Counted from the stretch's first letter, positions 23,128 through 32,328 are shown. The stretch is DNA of 36,474 nt from Candidatus Brocadiaceae bacterium (GCA_012728835.1 JAAYEJ010000045.1:1-36474); one strand, 5' to 3'. Notes: generated from the sequence alone by a model not told the origin. Translations and numbers: made by a program.

Positions 23128-25366
23128 GTTCGCCCACCCCGCCCTGCTTTGGGCGCTGCCGGCGGCCGCCCTGCCCGTGCTGATCCACCTGCTGAACCGG
23201 CGTCGCTATCGCCGCGTGCCCTGGGCGGCCATGGCGCACCTTCTGACCGCCGAACACCGCAGCCGGCGGCGCGTGCGCGTGCAGAACGTCCTCGTCCTGG
23301 CGCTGCGCGCGGCCGCCGTCGCCCTGCTGGTGCTGCTGTTTGCGCGGCCGGCCGTGGCGGGGCGTCGCCCGGCCGGCACGGCGGCCGGCGATGGCCGCGT
23401 GGTGCTCCTGCTGGACGATTCGGCCGGCATGGGGCGGCTCGCCGCCGGCACGACGGCCTTCGAGCGGGCCGTGGACACGGCGGCGGCCATGGCGGACGGC
23501 CTGGCCGGGGGTGGGGCGGGCCTGACGGCGTTTGTGGCGAGCGAGGAGGAACCCTTCTTCGAGGCGGCCCCGATGGACGCCGAGAAGGCCCGGGAGTTCC
23601 GCACGCGTGCACGTGCACGGACGCCCGTGGCCGTGCCGTTCGACCCCGCCGCCCGCCTGCGCGCCCTTGCAAAGAGCGCCGCCGGGCCGGGCGACGTCCG
23701 CTTCATCGTCGCGAGCGACCTGCAGGCCGCCGACTGGGGCGAGGGGGCGGTACGGCCGGAGGCGGCCGAGGCGCTGCGGGCGCTCCAGGCGCGCGGGCCG
23801 GTCTGGGTCTGGGACGTCGGCGCGGCCGGGCGCGCGGGCGTGCGCGTGGCGGAGATCCTCGACGACGGGCGGCCCGTCTACGCGCGAGCGGCGACCGTGC
23901 TGCGGGTGGTCATCGAGAACGAATCCGACGCGGACCGCCCGGCCGGTCCGGTGGAGGTGCGGGTCGACGGCCGCGTCCTTCCGTCCGTCCCGGGGCCGGC
24001 CGTCCCCGCCGGGCAGCGCCGCCAGGCCGCCGTCCAGGTCTACCTGGAGGAGCCGGGCTTCCACCGGATCGAGGCGGCCGTCGAGGGAGGCGACGACTTC
24101 CCCGCCGACGACCGCCGCACGTTCGCCTTCGAAGCGGTCGAGTCCCTGCCCGTGCTGGTCGTCGAGGGCGGGCTGGCCGCCCGGCCGGCGGATGCGGCCG
24201 GCTACTACCTGCGGGCGGCGCTGCAGCCGAGCGACGGCGCCGGGCCGGGGCTGCGGGTGACCGGCCGCCCGGCGCAGACGGGGCCTCCCGACGACCTGGA
24301 CCGCTACGCGGCCGTCTTCCTGTGCGGCGTGCGTTCGCCGGACGGCTGGCTGGACGCCCTGCGGGGCTACGTGGGCGGCGGCGGGCGGCTGGTCGTCTTC
24401 CTGGACGATGAGGCCGGTGCCGACGCCTACGCGCAGGGCCTGCTCGGACCGGACGGCCTGCTGCCCTGCCGCCCGGGCGAACTCGTGCGCGCGCGGGCCG
24501 ACGGCGTCCACCGGCTGGCCCATCTGGAGTTCGCGGATCCCCTCCTGCGCCCGTTTCCAGATTGGGGAATGCTCTTCCACATGGTGGAATTCCGGGCGTT
24601 CCGCCGCGTCGAGCCGTTGGGGGAGACGCGGGTCCTGGCACGGTTCGACGACGCGGCGGCGTCGCCCGCGCTGCTGGCCGGTCGGTTCGGCCGCGGCGAG
24701 GTGGTCCTGCTGCCCTTCACGGCGAACGACGCGTGGACGGACTGGCCGCGCTCGGAGGCCGGGCGGGTCACGTACGTGGCGCTGATGCACTGGCTGGCGG
24801 AGCAGGGGGCGGCCGGTGCGCGCCGGCGGGGATATGGGCTGGACCTGCCGGCGGGCGCGCGCCTGGAGTTCCCGCTCGACCCCGCGCGCTTCCGCACGCA
24901 GGCGACCCTGCGCGGGCCGGATGCCGCGGCCGGCGGAGCGGCCGCGTCCGACGGAGCGGCCGCGTCCGAGCGCCTGCAGGCGCGCTCACTGCCCGATCGA
25001 GGCGGGCTCTGGCTGGCCGGCGGGCCGCTGCGGCGTGCGGGCTTCCATGAACTGCGCCTGACGGCCCTGGACGGCGGCGAGACGAGCGTCCACTTCGCCG
25101 TCCACCTGCCCGATCGCGAGCGCCTGCCGGCGCGCATCGCCAGGGACGCGCTGGAGGACGCGGCCGGCGACGCCGGGCGGCTGCACGTGACGGGGTACGA
25201 GGCGGTCGGCATGCGGGCGTGGGCGGGCGCGGCGCGGCCGGTCTGGCCGTACCTGGCCGGCGTCGTCCTGGCCGTCCTGCTGGTCGAGAGCCTGCTGGCG
25301 TGGCGGTTCGGCAACCCACGGGCGGGGCGCCCGGAGCGGCCGGCCCGCCGGGGAGGGGCGCCATGA
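23120..25366 (+). CDS. BatA-type membrane protein with degenerate VWA domain
   Basis: This 748-residue protein begins with the aerotolerance-regulator (BatA) N-terminal pattern: FAHPALLWALPAAALPVLIHLLNRRRYRRVPWAAM, spanning two short membrane segments, followed by a second helix at about 56-76. A von Willebrand A-like domain follows (about 92-220). Its metal site reads D99-x-S101-x-G103, so the last serine of the usual DxSxS is missing and metal binding is doubtful. A beta-rich middle, a Rossmann-like segment (about 335-430) and a final membrane helix near 715-735 complete it. Relatives occur with MoxR ATPase and DUF58 genes and are thought to act in envelope or chaperone functions; those partners are not adjacent here. 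Confidence 0.8.
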   Translation: MVEFAHPALLWALPAAALPVLIHLLNRRRYRRVPWAAMAHLLTAEHRSRRRVRVQNVLVLALRAAAVALLVLLFARPAVAGRRPAGTAAGDGRVVLLLDDSAGMGRLAAGTTAFERAVDTAAAMADGLAGGGAGLTAFVASEEEPFFEAAPMDAEKAREFRTRARARTPVAVPFDPAARLRALAKSAAGPGDVRFIVASDLQAADWGEGAVRPEAAEALRALQARGPVWVWDVGAAGRAGVRVAEILDDGRPVYARAATVLRVVIENESDADRPAGPVEVRVDGRVLPSVPGPAVPAGQRRQAAVQVYLEEPGFHRIEAAVEGGDDFPADDRRTFAFEAVESLPVLVVEGGLAARPADAAGYYLRAALQPSDGAGPGLRVTGRPAQTGPPDDLDRYAAVFLCGVRSPDGWLDALRGYVGGGGRLVVFLDDEAGADAYAQGLLGPDGLLPCRPGELVRARADGVHRLAHLEFADPLLRPFPDWGMLFHMVEFRAFRRVEPLGETRVLARFDDAAASPALLAGRFGRGEVVLLPFTANDAWTDWPRSEAGRVTYVALMHWLAEQGAAGARRRGYGLDLPAGARLEFPLDPARFRTQATLRGPDAAAGGAAASDGAAASERLQARSLPDRGGLWLAGGPLRRAGFHELRLTALDGGETSVHFAVHLPDRERLPARIARDALEDAAGDAGRLHVTGYEAVGMRAWAGAARPVWPYLAGVVLAVLLVESLLAWRFGNPRAGRPERPARRGGAP

Positions 25367-27687
25367 CGGCGGCGACACGCGGCTCGGCCGTCGGGTTCTC
25401 CTCGCGCCTCGAATGGGACGCGTTTCCGAGGGGCGTCTGGGGGCTGGCAGCCGTGGCGCTGGCCGCGCTGGCCGTCTGGGCCGTCGTGGCGCTCTATCGC
25501 CGCGAGGGAGCGTCGCGGCGGGCGGGGCTGCGGTGGCCGTGCGCGGCGGCGCGGCTGGGCTGCATGGCCGCGCTGGCGGTCGTGATCATGCGTCCCTCCA
25601 TCGTGCGCGAGGCCGAGCGGTTCGTGCCCGGCCGCGTGGTGGTGCTGGCGGACCGTTCGGCCAGCATGTCGGTGCGCGACGCCGCCCTGCCGGCGGACGA
25701 GGCGGCCGCCTGGGCCCGGGCGCTCGGACTGGCCGACCCGGCGGCTGTGGCGGACCTGACACGGCACGAGATCGTGCGGGCGGTGCTGGACCGTCGGGAG
25801 GGGGAGCTTCTGCGCGCGCTCGCGCGGCGCGGCGCGGTCGATCTGCGCACCTTCGCCGGCACGGCCCGGCGCGTCCTGCACCTGGCGCACGGCGACGACC
25901 GGGCGCCGGTCGCGGTGCCCGAGTGGTCGGCGGACGGCACGGCCACGGACCTGGCGGCCGCCCTGCTGGACGCCCTGGAGCCGGCCGGCGAGGGCGCCCT
26001 GGCGGGCGTCCTGGTCCTGTCCGACGGGCGCGATACGACGGCCTCGGACGTGGCCGATGCGCTCGTGCGCGGCCGTGTGCCCGTGCACTTCGTCGGCGTC
26101 GGGGCGGCCGCCGCCCCGCCGAATGTGGCCGTGCTGGGTCTCGACGCGTCCGATCACGCCATGTTGGGGCTGCCGATGCGGATGACGGCGTCGGTCGGCG
26201 CCGACGGCTACGCCGGGCGGTCGGTGTCGCTGGTGCTGTCGGTGGCGGGCGGGGACGGGGCGCCGGTCCGGGAGGTGCTGCGCCGCGAGGTGGTCCTGCC
26301 GGCCGACGGCGCCCGCGTGACGGTGGACCTGACGCACGTGCCGGAGGAGGGCGGGCGGCTGCGCTACCGGGCGCACGTCGAGCCGCTTCCCGGCGAGGCG
26401 CGCACAGAGGACAACGCGGTCCGGCGGGACGTGCTGGTGAGCGCGCGCACGATTGCCGTGCTCCTGGCGGCCGGCGGCCCGTCGACGGAGTTCCGGTTCC
26501 TCCGCTCCATGCTGCAGCGGGACCCGCTGTTCACCGTGAGGGCCTGGACGCCCGAGGCGGGCGGCCCACCCGACCCGTCCGCACTGGCGGACTGCGACGT
26601 GGTCGTGCTCTGCGACCCGCCGCCGGACCGGGCCGCCGGGGCGTGGTCGGCGGCGCTGGCCGAACGCGTGGATGCGGAGGGGCTGGGACTGGCGTTTGTG
26701 GCCGGCCCCCGGTGGACGCCCGAGGTACTCGGCGGCCGGGACGCCGAGGCGCTGGCGGACCTGCTGCCGGTGGTGGCCGATTCCGCGCGGCTTCGGCCGC
26801 TGGTCGGACGCGCCGAGCCCCACACGGTGCCGTGCCCGGTCGAACCGGACGAGGCCGGGGCCCGCCATCCCATCCTGGCGGTGTCGGACAACGCGTCCGC
26901 CTTCTGGGCCGCCGCGCCGCCCGTCTACTGGGTGCTGCCGGTGGCCCGGGCCAAGCCGGGCGCCACCGTGCTCCTGCGGGTGCGGGAGGCCGGCGCGTCG
27001 CAGTCGCAGCCGCTGGCGGCCGTGCAGCCGTACGGCCTGGGACGCGTCTTCTACTGCGGCACGCCCGAGACATGGCGATGGCGGCGGATGGGCATCGAGG
27101 AGTACGACCGGTTCTGGCTTCAGGCCGTCCGCTACTGCGCGGCGGCCCGCCTGGAGGGCGTCGGGCGAGGTGCCCGCATCCTGCTGGAGCGGAACGCCTA
27201 CGCCGAGGGCGAGGCCGTGCACGTGCGGCTCCGACGCCCCCCCGGGGGGTCCGAGGAGGGTGTGGAGATCCGCGTGGAGTCCGAGGCCGCCGCCCCGACT
27301 GCGCCGGCCCTGCACATGCGGGAGGGCGGCGAGGGGCTCTGGGAGGCCGTCTTCCACCCGCCGGGTGCCGGACGTTACGAGCTGGTCTTCGTGGACGGGG
27401 ACGGCGGGCGGACCTCGGAGGTGGTGACGGTCGGGCGGCCCGATGTGGAGTTCCAGGACCTGCGGGCGGACCGGGCCGCCATGCGGCGCATCGCGGCGGA
27501 CTCCGGCGGGCAGTGCTTCGGGCCGGAGGAGCTGGACCGGATACCGGAGGCGATCCCGGACGCCGGGCGCGTGAGGATCGACTCGACGCCTCCCGACCCC
27601 CTGTGGGATGCCCCGGCCGTGCTGATCGCCCTGGTGGGCGCACTGGCCGTCGAGTGGCTCCTGCGCAAGCGGATGGGCCTGCTCTGA
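25363..27687 (+). CDS. VWA-domain membrane protein, partner of the BatA-like protein
   Basis: The 774-residue product has two N-terminal membrane helices (about 23-46 and 58-77), then a von Willebrand A domain with an intact metal site D97-x-S99-x-S101 in VLADRSASMS. A Rossmann or glutamine-amidotransferase-like region follows (about 365-560), with VVLCDPPPDRAAG, then a beta domain and one C-terminal membrane helix ahead of the basic end RKRMGLL. The start codon shares four bases with the upstream stop (ATGA), so the pair is coupled and probably forms one membrane complex. The first protein's degenerate metal site and this one's intact site suggest divided roles. The function is unknown beyond the Bat/MoxR-type association. 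Confidence 0.82.
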   Translation: MTAATRGSAVGFSSRLEWDAFPRGVWGLAAVALAALAVWAVVALYRREGASRRAGLRWPCAAARLGCMAALAVVIMRPSIVREAERFVPGRVVVLADRSASMSVRDAALPADEAAAWARALGLADPAAVADLTRHEIVRAVLDRREGELLRALARRGAVDLRTFAGTARRVLHLAHGDDRAPVAVPEWSADGTATDLAAALLDALEPAGEGALAGVLVLSDGRDTTASDVADALVRGRVPVHFVGVGAAAAPPNVAVLGLDASDHAMLGLPMRMTASVGADGYAGRSVSLVLSVAGGDGAPVREVLRREVVLPADGARVTVDLTHVPEEGGRLRYRAHVEPLPGEARTEDNAVRRDVLVSARTIAVLLAAGGPSTEFRFLRSMLQRDPLFTVRAWTPEAGGPPDPSALADCDVVVLCDPPPDRAAGAWSAALAERVDAEGLGLAFVAGPRWTPEVLGGRDAEALADLLPVVADSARLRPLVGRAEPHTVPCPVEPDEAGARHPILAVSDNASAFWAAAPPVYWVLPVARAKPGATVLLRVREAGASQSQPLAAVQPYGLGRVFYCGTPETWRWRRMGIEEYDRFWLQAVRYCAAARLEGVGRGARILLERNAYAEGEAVHVRLRRPPGGSEEGVEIRVESEAAAPTAPALHMREGGEGLWEAVFHPPGAGRYELVFVDGDGGRTSEVVTVGRPDVEFQDLRADRAAMRRIAADSGGQCFGPEELDRIPEAIPDAGRVRIDSTPPDPLWDAPAVLIALVGALAVEWLLRKRMGLL

Positions 27688-27697
27688 GGCGCGGCCC

Positions 27698-28006
27698 TCA
27701 GACGGTCTCCTCGGCCTCCTCCGGGTAGAGGAGGCTCTGCAGGGCGGTGTCGTACTTCTGAAGGATGCTCGCCATCCGCCTGCGGTCGCGCCGGTCGAGC
27801 GCCTGCTCGATGATCACGAGCCCCACGACGAAGGCCAGCGGGCAGTAGGGCGCGGCCTCCGGCCAGCGTCCCAGGGCGACCACGGCCACGGCGCCCGCGC
27901 ACACGGCCAGGCCGACGGCGACGCCCATCAGCCACCCGCGGCCCTCGCCCGCCGCCATCCGAAGGTACGGCTTGAGGAGCCTCTGCTCCTGCGGCGTCAA
28001 CTCCAT
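27698..28006 (-). CDS. small membrane protein of unknown function
   Basis: The 102-residue protein has two hydrophobic segments, at about 24-45 (WLMGVAVGLAVCAGAVAVVAL) and 53-67 (YCPLAFVVGLVIIEQAL), flanked by a charged N-terminal helix and a basic, then acidic, C-terminal tail. I do not recognise it. It has a strong ribosome-binding site (AGGAGGAA) before the ATG. It lies 46 bases downstream of truA on the same strand, with a hairpin between them (28021-28037), and ends 10 bases from the convergent VWA gene. Confidence 0.65.
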   Translation of the reverse strand: MELTPQEQRLLKPYLRMAAGEGRGWLMGVAVGLAVCAGAVAVVALGRWPEAAPYCPLAFVVGLVIIEQALDRRDRRRMASILQKYDTALQSLLYPEEAEETV

Positions 28007-28020
28007 GGCTTCCTCCTCTC

Positions 28021-28037
28021 GAACGGACGGGCCGTTC
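28021..28037 (-). other. small hairpin between truA and the small membrane protein gene
   Basis: GAACGG and CCGTTC form a perfect 6-bp stem with a 5-base loop just upstream of the ribosome-binding site of the small membrane protein gene. No T run follows, so it is not a convincing terminator. Confidence 0.3.
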
Positions 28038-28052
28038 CGAATCCCCTGCGTG

Positions 28053-28823
28053 TCAGCCGATCAGGAACGTGCCGGATCGCGGGTCCTCCGCATAGCGCAC
28101 GCGCAGCAGCGTCAGGCCGCGGGCGGCGGCGGTCGGGCCGGCGGCCCGCCGGCTCCGGCGGTCGATCGCCTGCCGGAAGGCGGCCGGCGTCATCCGGGAG
28201 CGGCCCACGGCCAGGAGTGTCCCCGCAATGATGCGCACCATATTGTAAAGGAACCCGTTCGCCTCGATCATCAGATGCAGCTCGTCGGCGTCTTCGATCA
28301 GTTCGCAGCGCGTGACACGGCGCACGTTGCTGCGGGCCTCGGTGTGCTCGCTGGCGAAGCTGCTGAAGTCGTGTTCACCCACCAGCAGCGCGGCGCACTC
28401 GGCCATGGCGTCCACGTCCAGGGCCCGCCAGACGCGCACCGCCCTCGCCTCGCGGAGCGGCCGCCGCACGGCGCTCCGCAGGATGCCGTAGCGGTAGAGC
28501 TTCGAGGTGGCGGAGAAACGCGCGTGGAAGCCCTCCGGGGCCTCGCGGCAGTCGAGCACGGACACGTCCTTCGGCAGCCAGTGGTTGACGGCCTTCAGGA
28601 ACTGCTCGGGCGCCAGCTCCGAGGCCGTGTCCACGTGCGCAACCTGGCCCACGGCGTGCACGCCGGCGTCCGTGCGGCTGGCCCCGGCCACGCGCGACGC
28701 CGTGCCGGTCGCCTTGCCGATCGCCCGCTCCAGCACGCCCTGCACGGTGCGCCCCCCCGCCTGGAGCTGCCAGCCGCAGAAGCCCGCTCCGTCGTATTCC
28801 AGCGTCATCATGAGCCTGTGCAT
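28053..28823 (-). CDS. truA: tRNA pseudouridine(38-40) synthase TruA
   Basis: TruA isomerises uridines 38-40 in the anticodon stem-loop of many tRNAs. The 256-residue protein starts with the family block LEYDGAGFCGWQLQ, has the catalytic D52 in ASRTDAGVHAVGQ, and the conserved SKLYRYGIL, LVGEHDFSSF and GFLYNMVRIIAG segments. Length is normal. The ATG at 28823 gives the usual short leader before LEYDG; the two ATGs at 28811 and 28808 would also keep the whole domain. It begins 10 bases after the spermidine-synthase-like gene on the same strand, so it is the third gene of an operon with pcm. Confidence 0.93.
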   Translation of the reverse strand: MHRLMMTLEYDGAGFCGWQLQAGGRTVQGVLERAIGKATGTASRVAGASRTDAGVHAVGQVAHVDTASELAPEQFLKAVNHWLPKDVSVLDCREAPEGFHARFSATSKLYRYGILRSAVRRPLREARAVRVWRALDVDAMAECAALLVGEHDFSSFASEHTEARSNVRRVTRCELIEDADELHLMIEANGFLYNMVRIIAGTLLAVGRSRMTPAAFRQAIDRRSRRAAGPTAAARGLTLLRVRYAEDPRSGTFLIG

Positions 28824-28833
28824 GCAGCAGACT

Positions 28834-31299
28834 CTAATCGGCCTCCGTCGGCGCGTCAAGCCGCGAGCCCGGCAGCGCCCGGGAGACAAGGGCGGCGGCC
28901 GCATACAGGCCGCCCGCCAGGAGCAGCACAGCGGGGTAGCCGGCCCCCATGGCCAGCAGGACGGCCAGCGGCGAGGCGGCCACGGAGGCGAAGCCGTTGA
29001 TGCCCCACGCCCAGGGCACCAGGCCCGGCGCACCGCGCTCAACGAGCGCCAGGCCGTTCGGGAACAGCCAGCCCATCAGGAAGGCCGGCGGGGCGGCCAG
29101 CGCCAGGGCGACGGCGGCCCGGGCCGGCAGCGGCAGGCCGATGAAGGCCCCGAGGATCGAGTGCAGGCCGGCGGCGTACACGCCCGCCAGAACGGCCGTC
29201 CCCGCGGCGCACACCAGGATCGCGCGCCGCCGGCCGCCCTTGTACACGCCGCTCATCAGGCTCCCCAGGCCGCTGGCGCAGAGGAAGCCTGAGATGACGA
29301 TCGCGGCGGCGTAGATCGGGTCCCCCAGGAAACGCGTGAGCTGCAGCATGAAGGCCATCTCGAGGGTGAGATAGGCCAGCCCCAGCAGCGAGAAGTAGGC
29401 GCAGACCGCCGCCCGGGCGCGCACGGGCCCCCTCCGCTTCAGAAACGCCAGCGGCAGCAGGATCAAGGCGGCCCCCGCAACGAGGGCCTGCGCCAGGGCC
29501 AGGACCAGCACGACGTAGCCCAGTTCCGAACGCCGCAGCCATTCGCCGCCGTGGGCCTCGATCAGCCGGGGCAGCGAACGCCACCGGAAGAAGTTGTGGA
29601 AGTAGGGGCTGTCGTCCGTCGGCGGGCGCACGTCATACGCCCAGTCCCGGAAAAAGGCCTCCCGGTCGGCCGACAGGATGCGGACGGCCGCGTGGTGGTA
29701 CCAGGAGTGCTCCTGCCCGGGCGGGCCGTCCACGCGGTTGATCTGCTGCTCGGGCTGCAGCCCCTCGCACGGCGCCCATTCGACGTCCATCGTCAGTTCC
29801 GAAGCCGCCGACAGCAGCGTGCGGCACTGCGCGGGCGTGAGCGGGCGGGCGGAGGCCATGTTGATCGAGGCCAGGTAGTTGCGGGCCAGGACGAGGTGCC
29901 GGCCGGGGTCCTCTGCGCCTCGCGTCTCGAGCGCGGCCCGCAGGGCGGCGAAGACCTTGAGGCCGTCGCGGGGCGGCGCCTGCAGGCCGCGCGTGATGCC
30001 CAGGAGCCCGCCCTCGGAGAGCCGGGCCAGGCACGCGGCCAGACCCTCGCGCGTCAGCAGGTGATCCTCGTGCAGGGAGAGCAGCCCGCCCGAGGCGGCC
30101 GGCATGCCCTCCGCCGTCACGATCTGCACCAGGTCGAACGTCTCCTCCGTGCGGTCCACGAAGGTGCGCGGCTCGGCGACGACGACGCGGACGTCGGGGC
30201 CGAGCAGCACGCGCCCGCTCGCGGCGGCCAGCGGGGCCTGCATCAGCGCCGCCAGCGCGGGGTCGGGCTGCACGACGGTGATCGCGCGGGCGCCCATCCG
30301 GCGCGCCAGCCACACGTTGGTGCCGCCGGCCTCTCCCAGCAGCAGCACGCGCGGGCGGCCCAGCAGGCGGTAGGGAAGCGCCATCGGCGTATGGTCCAGG
30401 ATGGCCGCCTCCTCCGGCGACGAGATGCGGAAGACGGTGGCCGCCGGTTCGCCGTCGGCCAGCACGGCCATCTGCCGGGGCGGCACCGTGGTGGCCGCCA
30501 GGCCGGCGAACAGCGTGTGGTGAAGCAGGGGGGAGTCGTAGACGTCCAGCCGGCTGCGCGGACTGCGCGCCGTGGCGAGGTGGCGCGCCCGCCCCTCCTG
30601 CTCCCAGCGCCGCAGCGTGGAGAGCATCTTGTGCTCGTCGATCTGCAGCGGGCGCGGGTTCCGTACGGGCAGGAATCCGCCGATCAGGGCCGCGGCAACG
30701 GCCGCCGGCAGCGCAGGGCGCCGCAGGGCCCACACCACGGCGGCCATGGCTCCCAGTGCCGAGGAGGCGTAGATGAGGTGATGCTCCGGCAGCAGGAACA
30801 TGAGCCCCAGCGCCAGCAGCACGCCCGCCCCGCTGCCCAGCAGGTTCGCCCCGTAGAGCGCGTGCGGGCGCCCGGCCCGGTGGCTCAGCGCCAGCCCGAT
30901 GGCCGTCGCCCCGAACAGGAAGGGCACCAGGAGCAGCAGATGGTAGAGGAGCAGCCAGGCCGCCTGCCGGCCGCTGTAGAGCACGTAGCGGGCATCGAGC
31001 GGCAGGGCCTGGGCGGCACGGAGGCTCCAGACCGTCGAGAGTGCGAACAGCGCGGCGAGCACCGCACACGACGCATGGAAGCGCCGCCGCAGGGCGGCCC
31101 CGGCGAAGGCCAGCAGTGTGCCGCTCACGCCGAACCCGAGCAGGGCGGTGCTGACGACAAGGTAGGCGAAATGATGCCAGCGCGCGACCGACAGGCAGCG
31201 CATCAGGGCGAGTTCGAGCGACAGAATCCCCGCTGCGAGCAGGAAGACCGCCGCCATGGTGCAGACGCTGTCCCCTGCCGGCGGCGCCTGGCGGCTCAT
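28834..31299 (-). CDS. spermidine-synthase-like domain inside a polytopic membrane protein
   Basis: The 821-residue protein has about six membrane helices at the N-terminus (1-215), a soluble methyltransferase-like domain (about 225-585) and five or six C-terminal helices (600-815). The soluble part has VLLLGEAGGTNVWLARRMGA at the nucleotide/SAM position, the following acidic VQPDPAL, and TDDSPYFHNFF, the end signature of spermidine-synthase-like proteins. The usual GGGDG loop is altered to GEAGG, so true spermidine synthesis is doubtful. Such fused proteins are common in Planctomycetota and Deltaproteobacteria and are poorly characterised. It starts seven bases after the pcm stop codon and precedes truA by ten. 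Confidence 0.8.
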   Translation of the reverse strand: MSRQAPPAGDSVCTMAAVFLLAAGILSLELALMRCLSVARWHHFAYLVVSTALLGFGVSGTLLAFAGAALRRRFHASCAVLAALFALSTVWSLRAAQALPLDARYVLYSGRQAAWLLLYHLLLLVPFLFGATAIGLALSHRAGRPHALYGANLLGSGAGVLLALGLMFLLPEHHLIYASSALGAMAAVVWALRRPALPAAVAAALIGGFLPVRNPRPLQIDEHKMLSTLRRWEQEGRARHLATARSPRSRLDVYDSPLLHHTLFAGLAATTVPPRQMAVLADGEPAATVFRISSPEEAAILDHTPMALPYRLLGRPRVLLLGEAGGTNVWLARRMGARAITVVQPDPALAALMQAPLAAASGRVLLGPDVRVVVAEPRTFVDRTEETFDLVQIVTAEGMPAASGGLLSLHEDHLLTREGLAACLARLSEGGLLGITRGLQAPPRDGLKVFAALRAALETRGAEDPGRHLVLARNYLASINMASARPLTPAQCRTLLSAASELTMDVEWAPCEGLQPEQQINRVDGPPGQEHSWYHHAAVRILSADREAFFRDWAYDVRPPTDDSPYFHNFFRWRSLPRLIEAHGGEWLRRSELGYVVLVLALAQALVAGAALILLPLAFLKRRGPVRARAAVCAYFSLLGLAYLTLEMAFMLQLTRFLGDPIYAAAIVISGFLCASGLGSLMSGVYKGGRRRAILVCAAGTAVLAGVYAAGLHSILGAFIGLPLPARAAVALALAAPPAFLMGWLFPNGLALVERGAPGLVPWAWGINGFASVAASPLAVLLAMGAGYPAVLLLAGGLYAAAALVSRALPGSRLDAPTEAD

Positions 31300-31306
31300 C
31301 GGCTCC

Positions 31307-32110
31307 TCACTGCGTGTCCATCGCGCGGCCCGTCAGCGGCACGAAGCGCACCGGCAGGACGCTGCGTGTGCTCAGCCGGCCCTCCTCGTCCTTGGAGATG
31401 AGGACGAGCTGCTGAGCGCCGTAGACGGGGCCGACGGGGATCGCCATCCGTCCGCCGGGCCTGAGCTGGGCCGTCAGGGGAGGCGGGACGTGCCCCGCGG
31501 CGGCCGTCACGATGATGGCGTCGAAGGGCGCCTCGTCCGGCCACCCGTAGTAGCCGTCGTCCCGGCGCGTCCGGATCGTCCCGTAACCGACTGCGGCGAG
31601 CTGTGCCGAGGCCCGCTCGTGGAGCGCCTCCAGGATCTCGATCGAGTAGACGTGCGGGGTCAGCTCGGCCAGGACGGCCGCCTGGTAACCGCTGCCGGTG
31701 CCGACCTCCAGCACGCGGTCGCCGGGCCGGATGGCCAGCAGTTCGGTCATCAGCGCCACGATGTAGGGCTGGGAGATGGTCTGCCCGTGGCCGATGGGCA
31801 GGGGGCTGTCGTCGTAGGCCGCGCGGCGCATGTTCTGCGGCACGAACAGGTGCCGCGGCGCGTTCCGCATCGCGCGCAGGACGTCGGGGTCTTTCACCCC
31901 GCGCGCCTCGATCTGGTCGCGGACCATGGCGGTGCGCTCGGCCGCCCGTTCCTCGATGCGCGGGCGGTCCCGGGTGGGAGGCGCTTCGCCGGGCACGCCC
32001 TCAGTGGCGGCGCCGGGCCGCCGGGCGGGCTCATCGGCGTTCGGGCAGCCCCACACGCCGGCCAGCAGCAGCCCAAGAGCGATCCACAGGAGGCCCCCTG
32101 TGCGTTCCAT
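31307..32110 (-). CDS. pcm: protein-L-isoaspartate O-methyltransferase with a lipoprotein signal
   Basis: This 267-residue protein repairs L-isoaspartyl residues by SAM-dependent methylation. The catalytic part (about 60-260) has PLPIGHGQTISQPYIVALM and the SAM loop VLEVGTGSGYQAAVLAEL, both standard for Pcm, and later FDAIIVTAAAGHVPPPL. Unusually, the first 22 residues form a signal peptide with a lipobox-like end at C22 (LLLAGVWGC), followed by a Pro/Arg-rich linker. It is thus probably a membrane-anchored lipoprotein acting outside the cytoplasm, where SAM supply is unclear. The ATG at 32110 has GGAGGGG upstream and is preferred to an in-frame GTG 12 bases earlier. It is first in an operon with the spermidine-synthase-like gene and truA. 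Confidence 0.88.
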   Translation of the reverse strand: MERTGGLLWIALGLLLAGVWGCPNADEPARRPGAATEGVPGEAPPTRDRPRIEERAAERTAMVRDQIEARGVKDPDVLRAMRNAPRHLFVPQNMRRAAYDDSPLPIGHGQTISQPYIVALMTELLAIRPGDRVLEVGTGSGYQAAVLAELTPHVYSIEILEALHERASAQLAAVGYGTIRTRRDDGYYGWPDEAPFDAIIVTAAAGHVPPPLTAQLRPGGRMAIPVGPVYGAQQLVLISKDEEGRLSTRSVLPVRFVPLTGRAMDTQ

Positions 32111-32150
32111 CCGCCCCTCCACACAAGGACTCGACGCCGCCCTCGATGCC

Positions 32151-32328
32151 AGGCTCTGTCTGAGAACCCATCTGGCTTCGGCCGGCTGCGAAGCCGGATC
32201 GCTTCGGCGTCGGCGCCAAACGTCCTCAGCGTGGACACAGCCACGCTTCCGGGCCTTTGCCGCCTGCCGCCTTGCCCTCCGGCTTCTCGCTCGGCCTCGG
32301 GCCGACGATGGATTCTCAGACAGAGCCT
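32151..32328. mobile_element. MITE-like element with 21-bp terminal inverted repeats
   Basis: The ends, 32151-32171 and 32308-32328, are inverted copies of 21 bases with one mismatch, both beginning AGGCTCTGTCTGAGAA when read inward. They enclose 136 bases with smaller GC-rich hairpins and no gene. The 178-bp size and lack of coding capacity fit a miniature inverted-repeat transposable element. A TA follows the right end, but the left flank reads CA, so a target duplication is not clear. The element lies 41 bases upstream of the pcm start. Confidence 0.65.

Noticed and set aside
24427-27357. Very long open frame on the minus strand opposite both BatA/VWA genes
   Set aside because: The translation is rich in Arg, Gly, His and Pro with no motif, and the plus-strand genes have coupled starts, membrane helices and metal sites.
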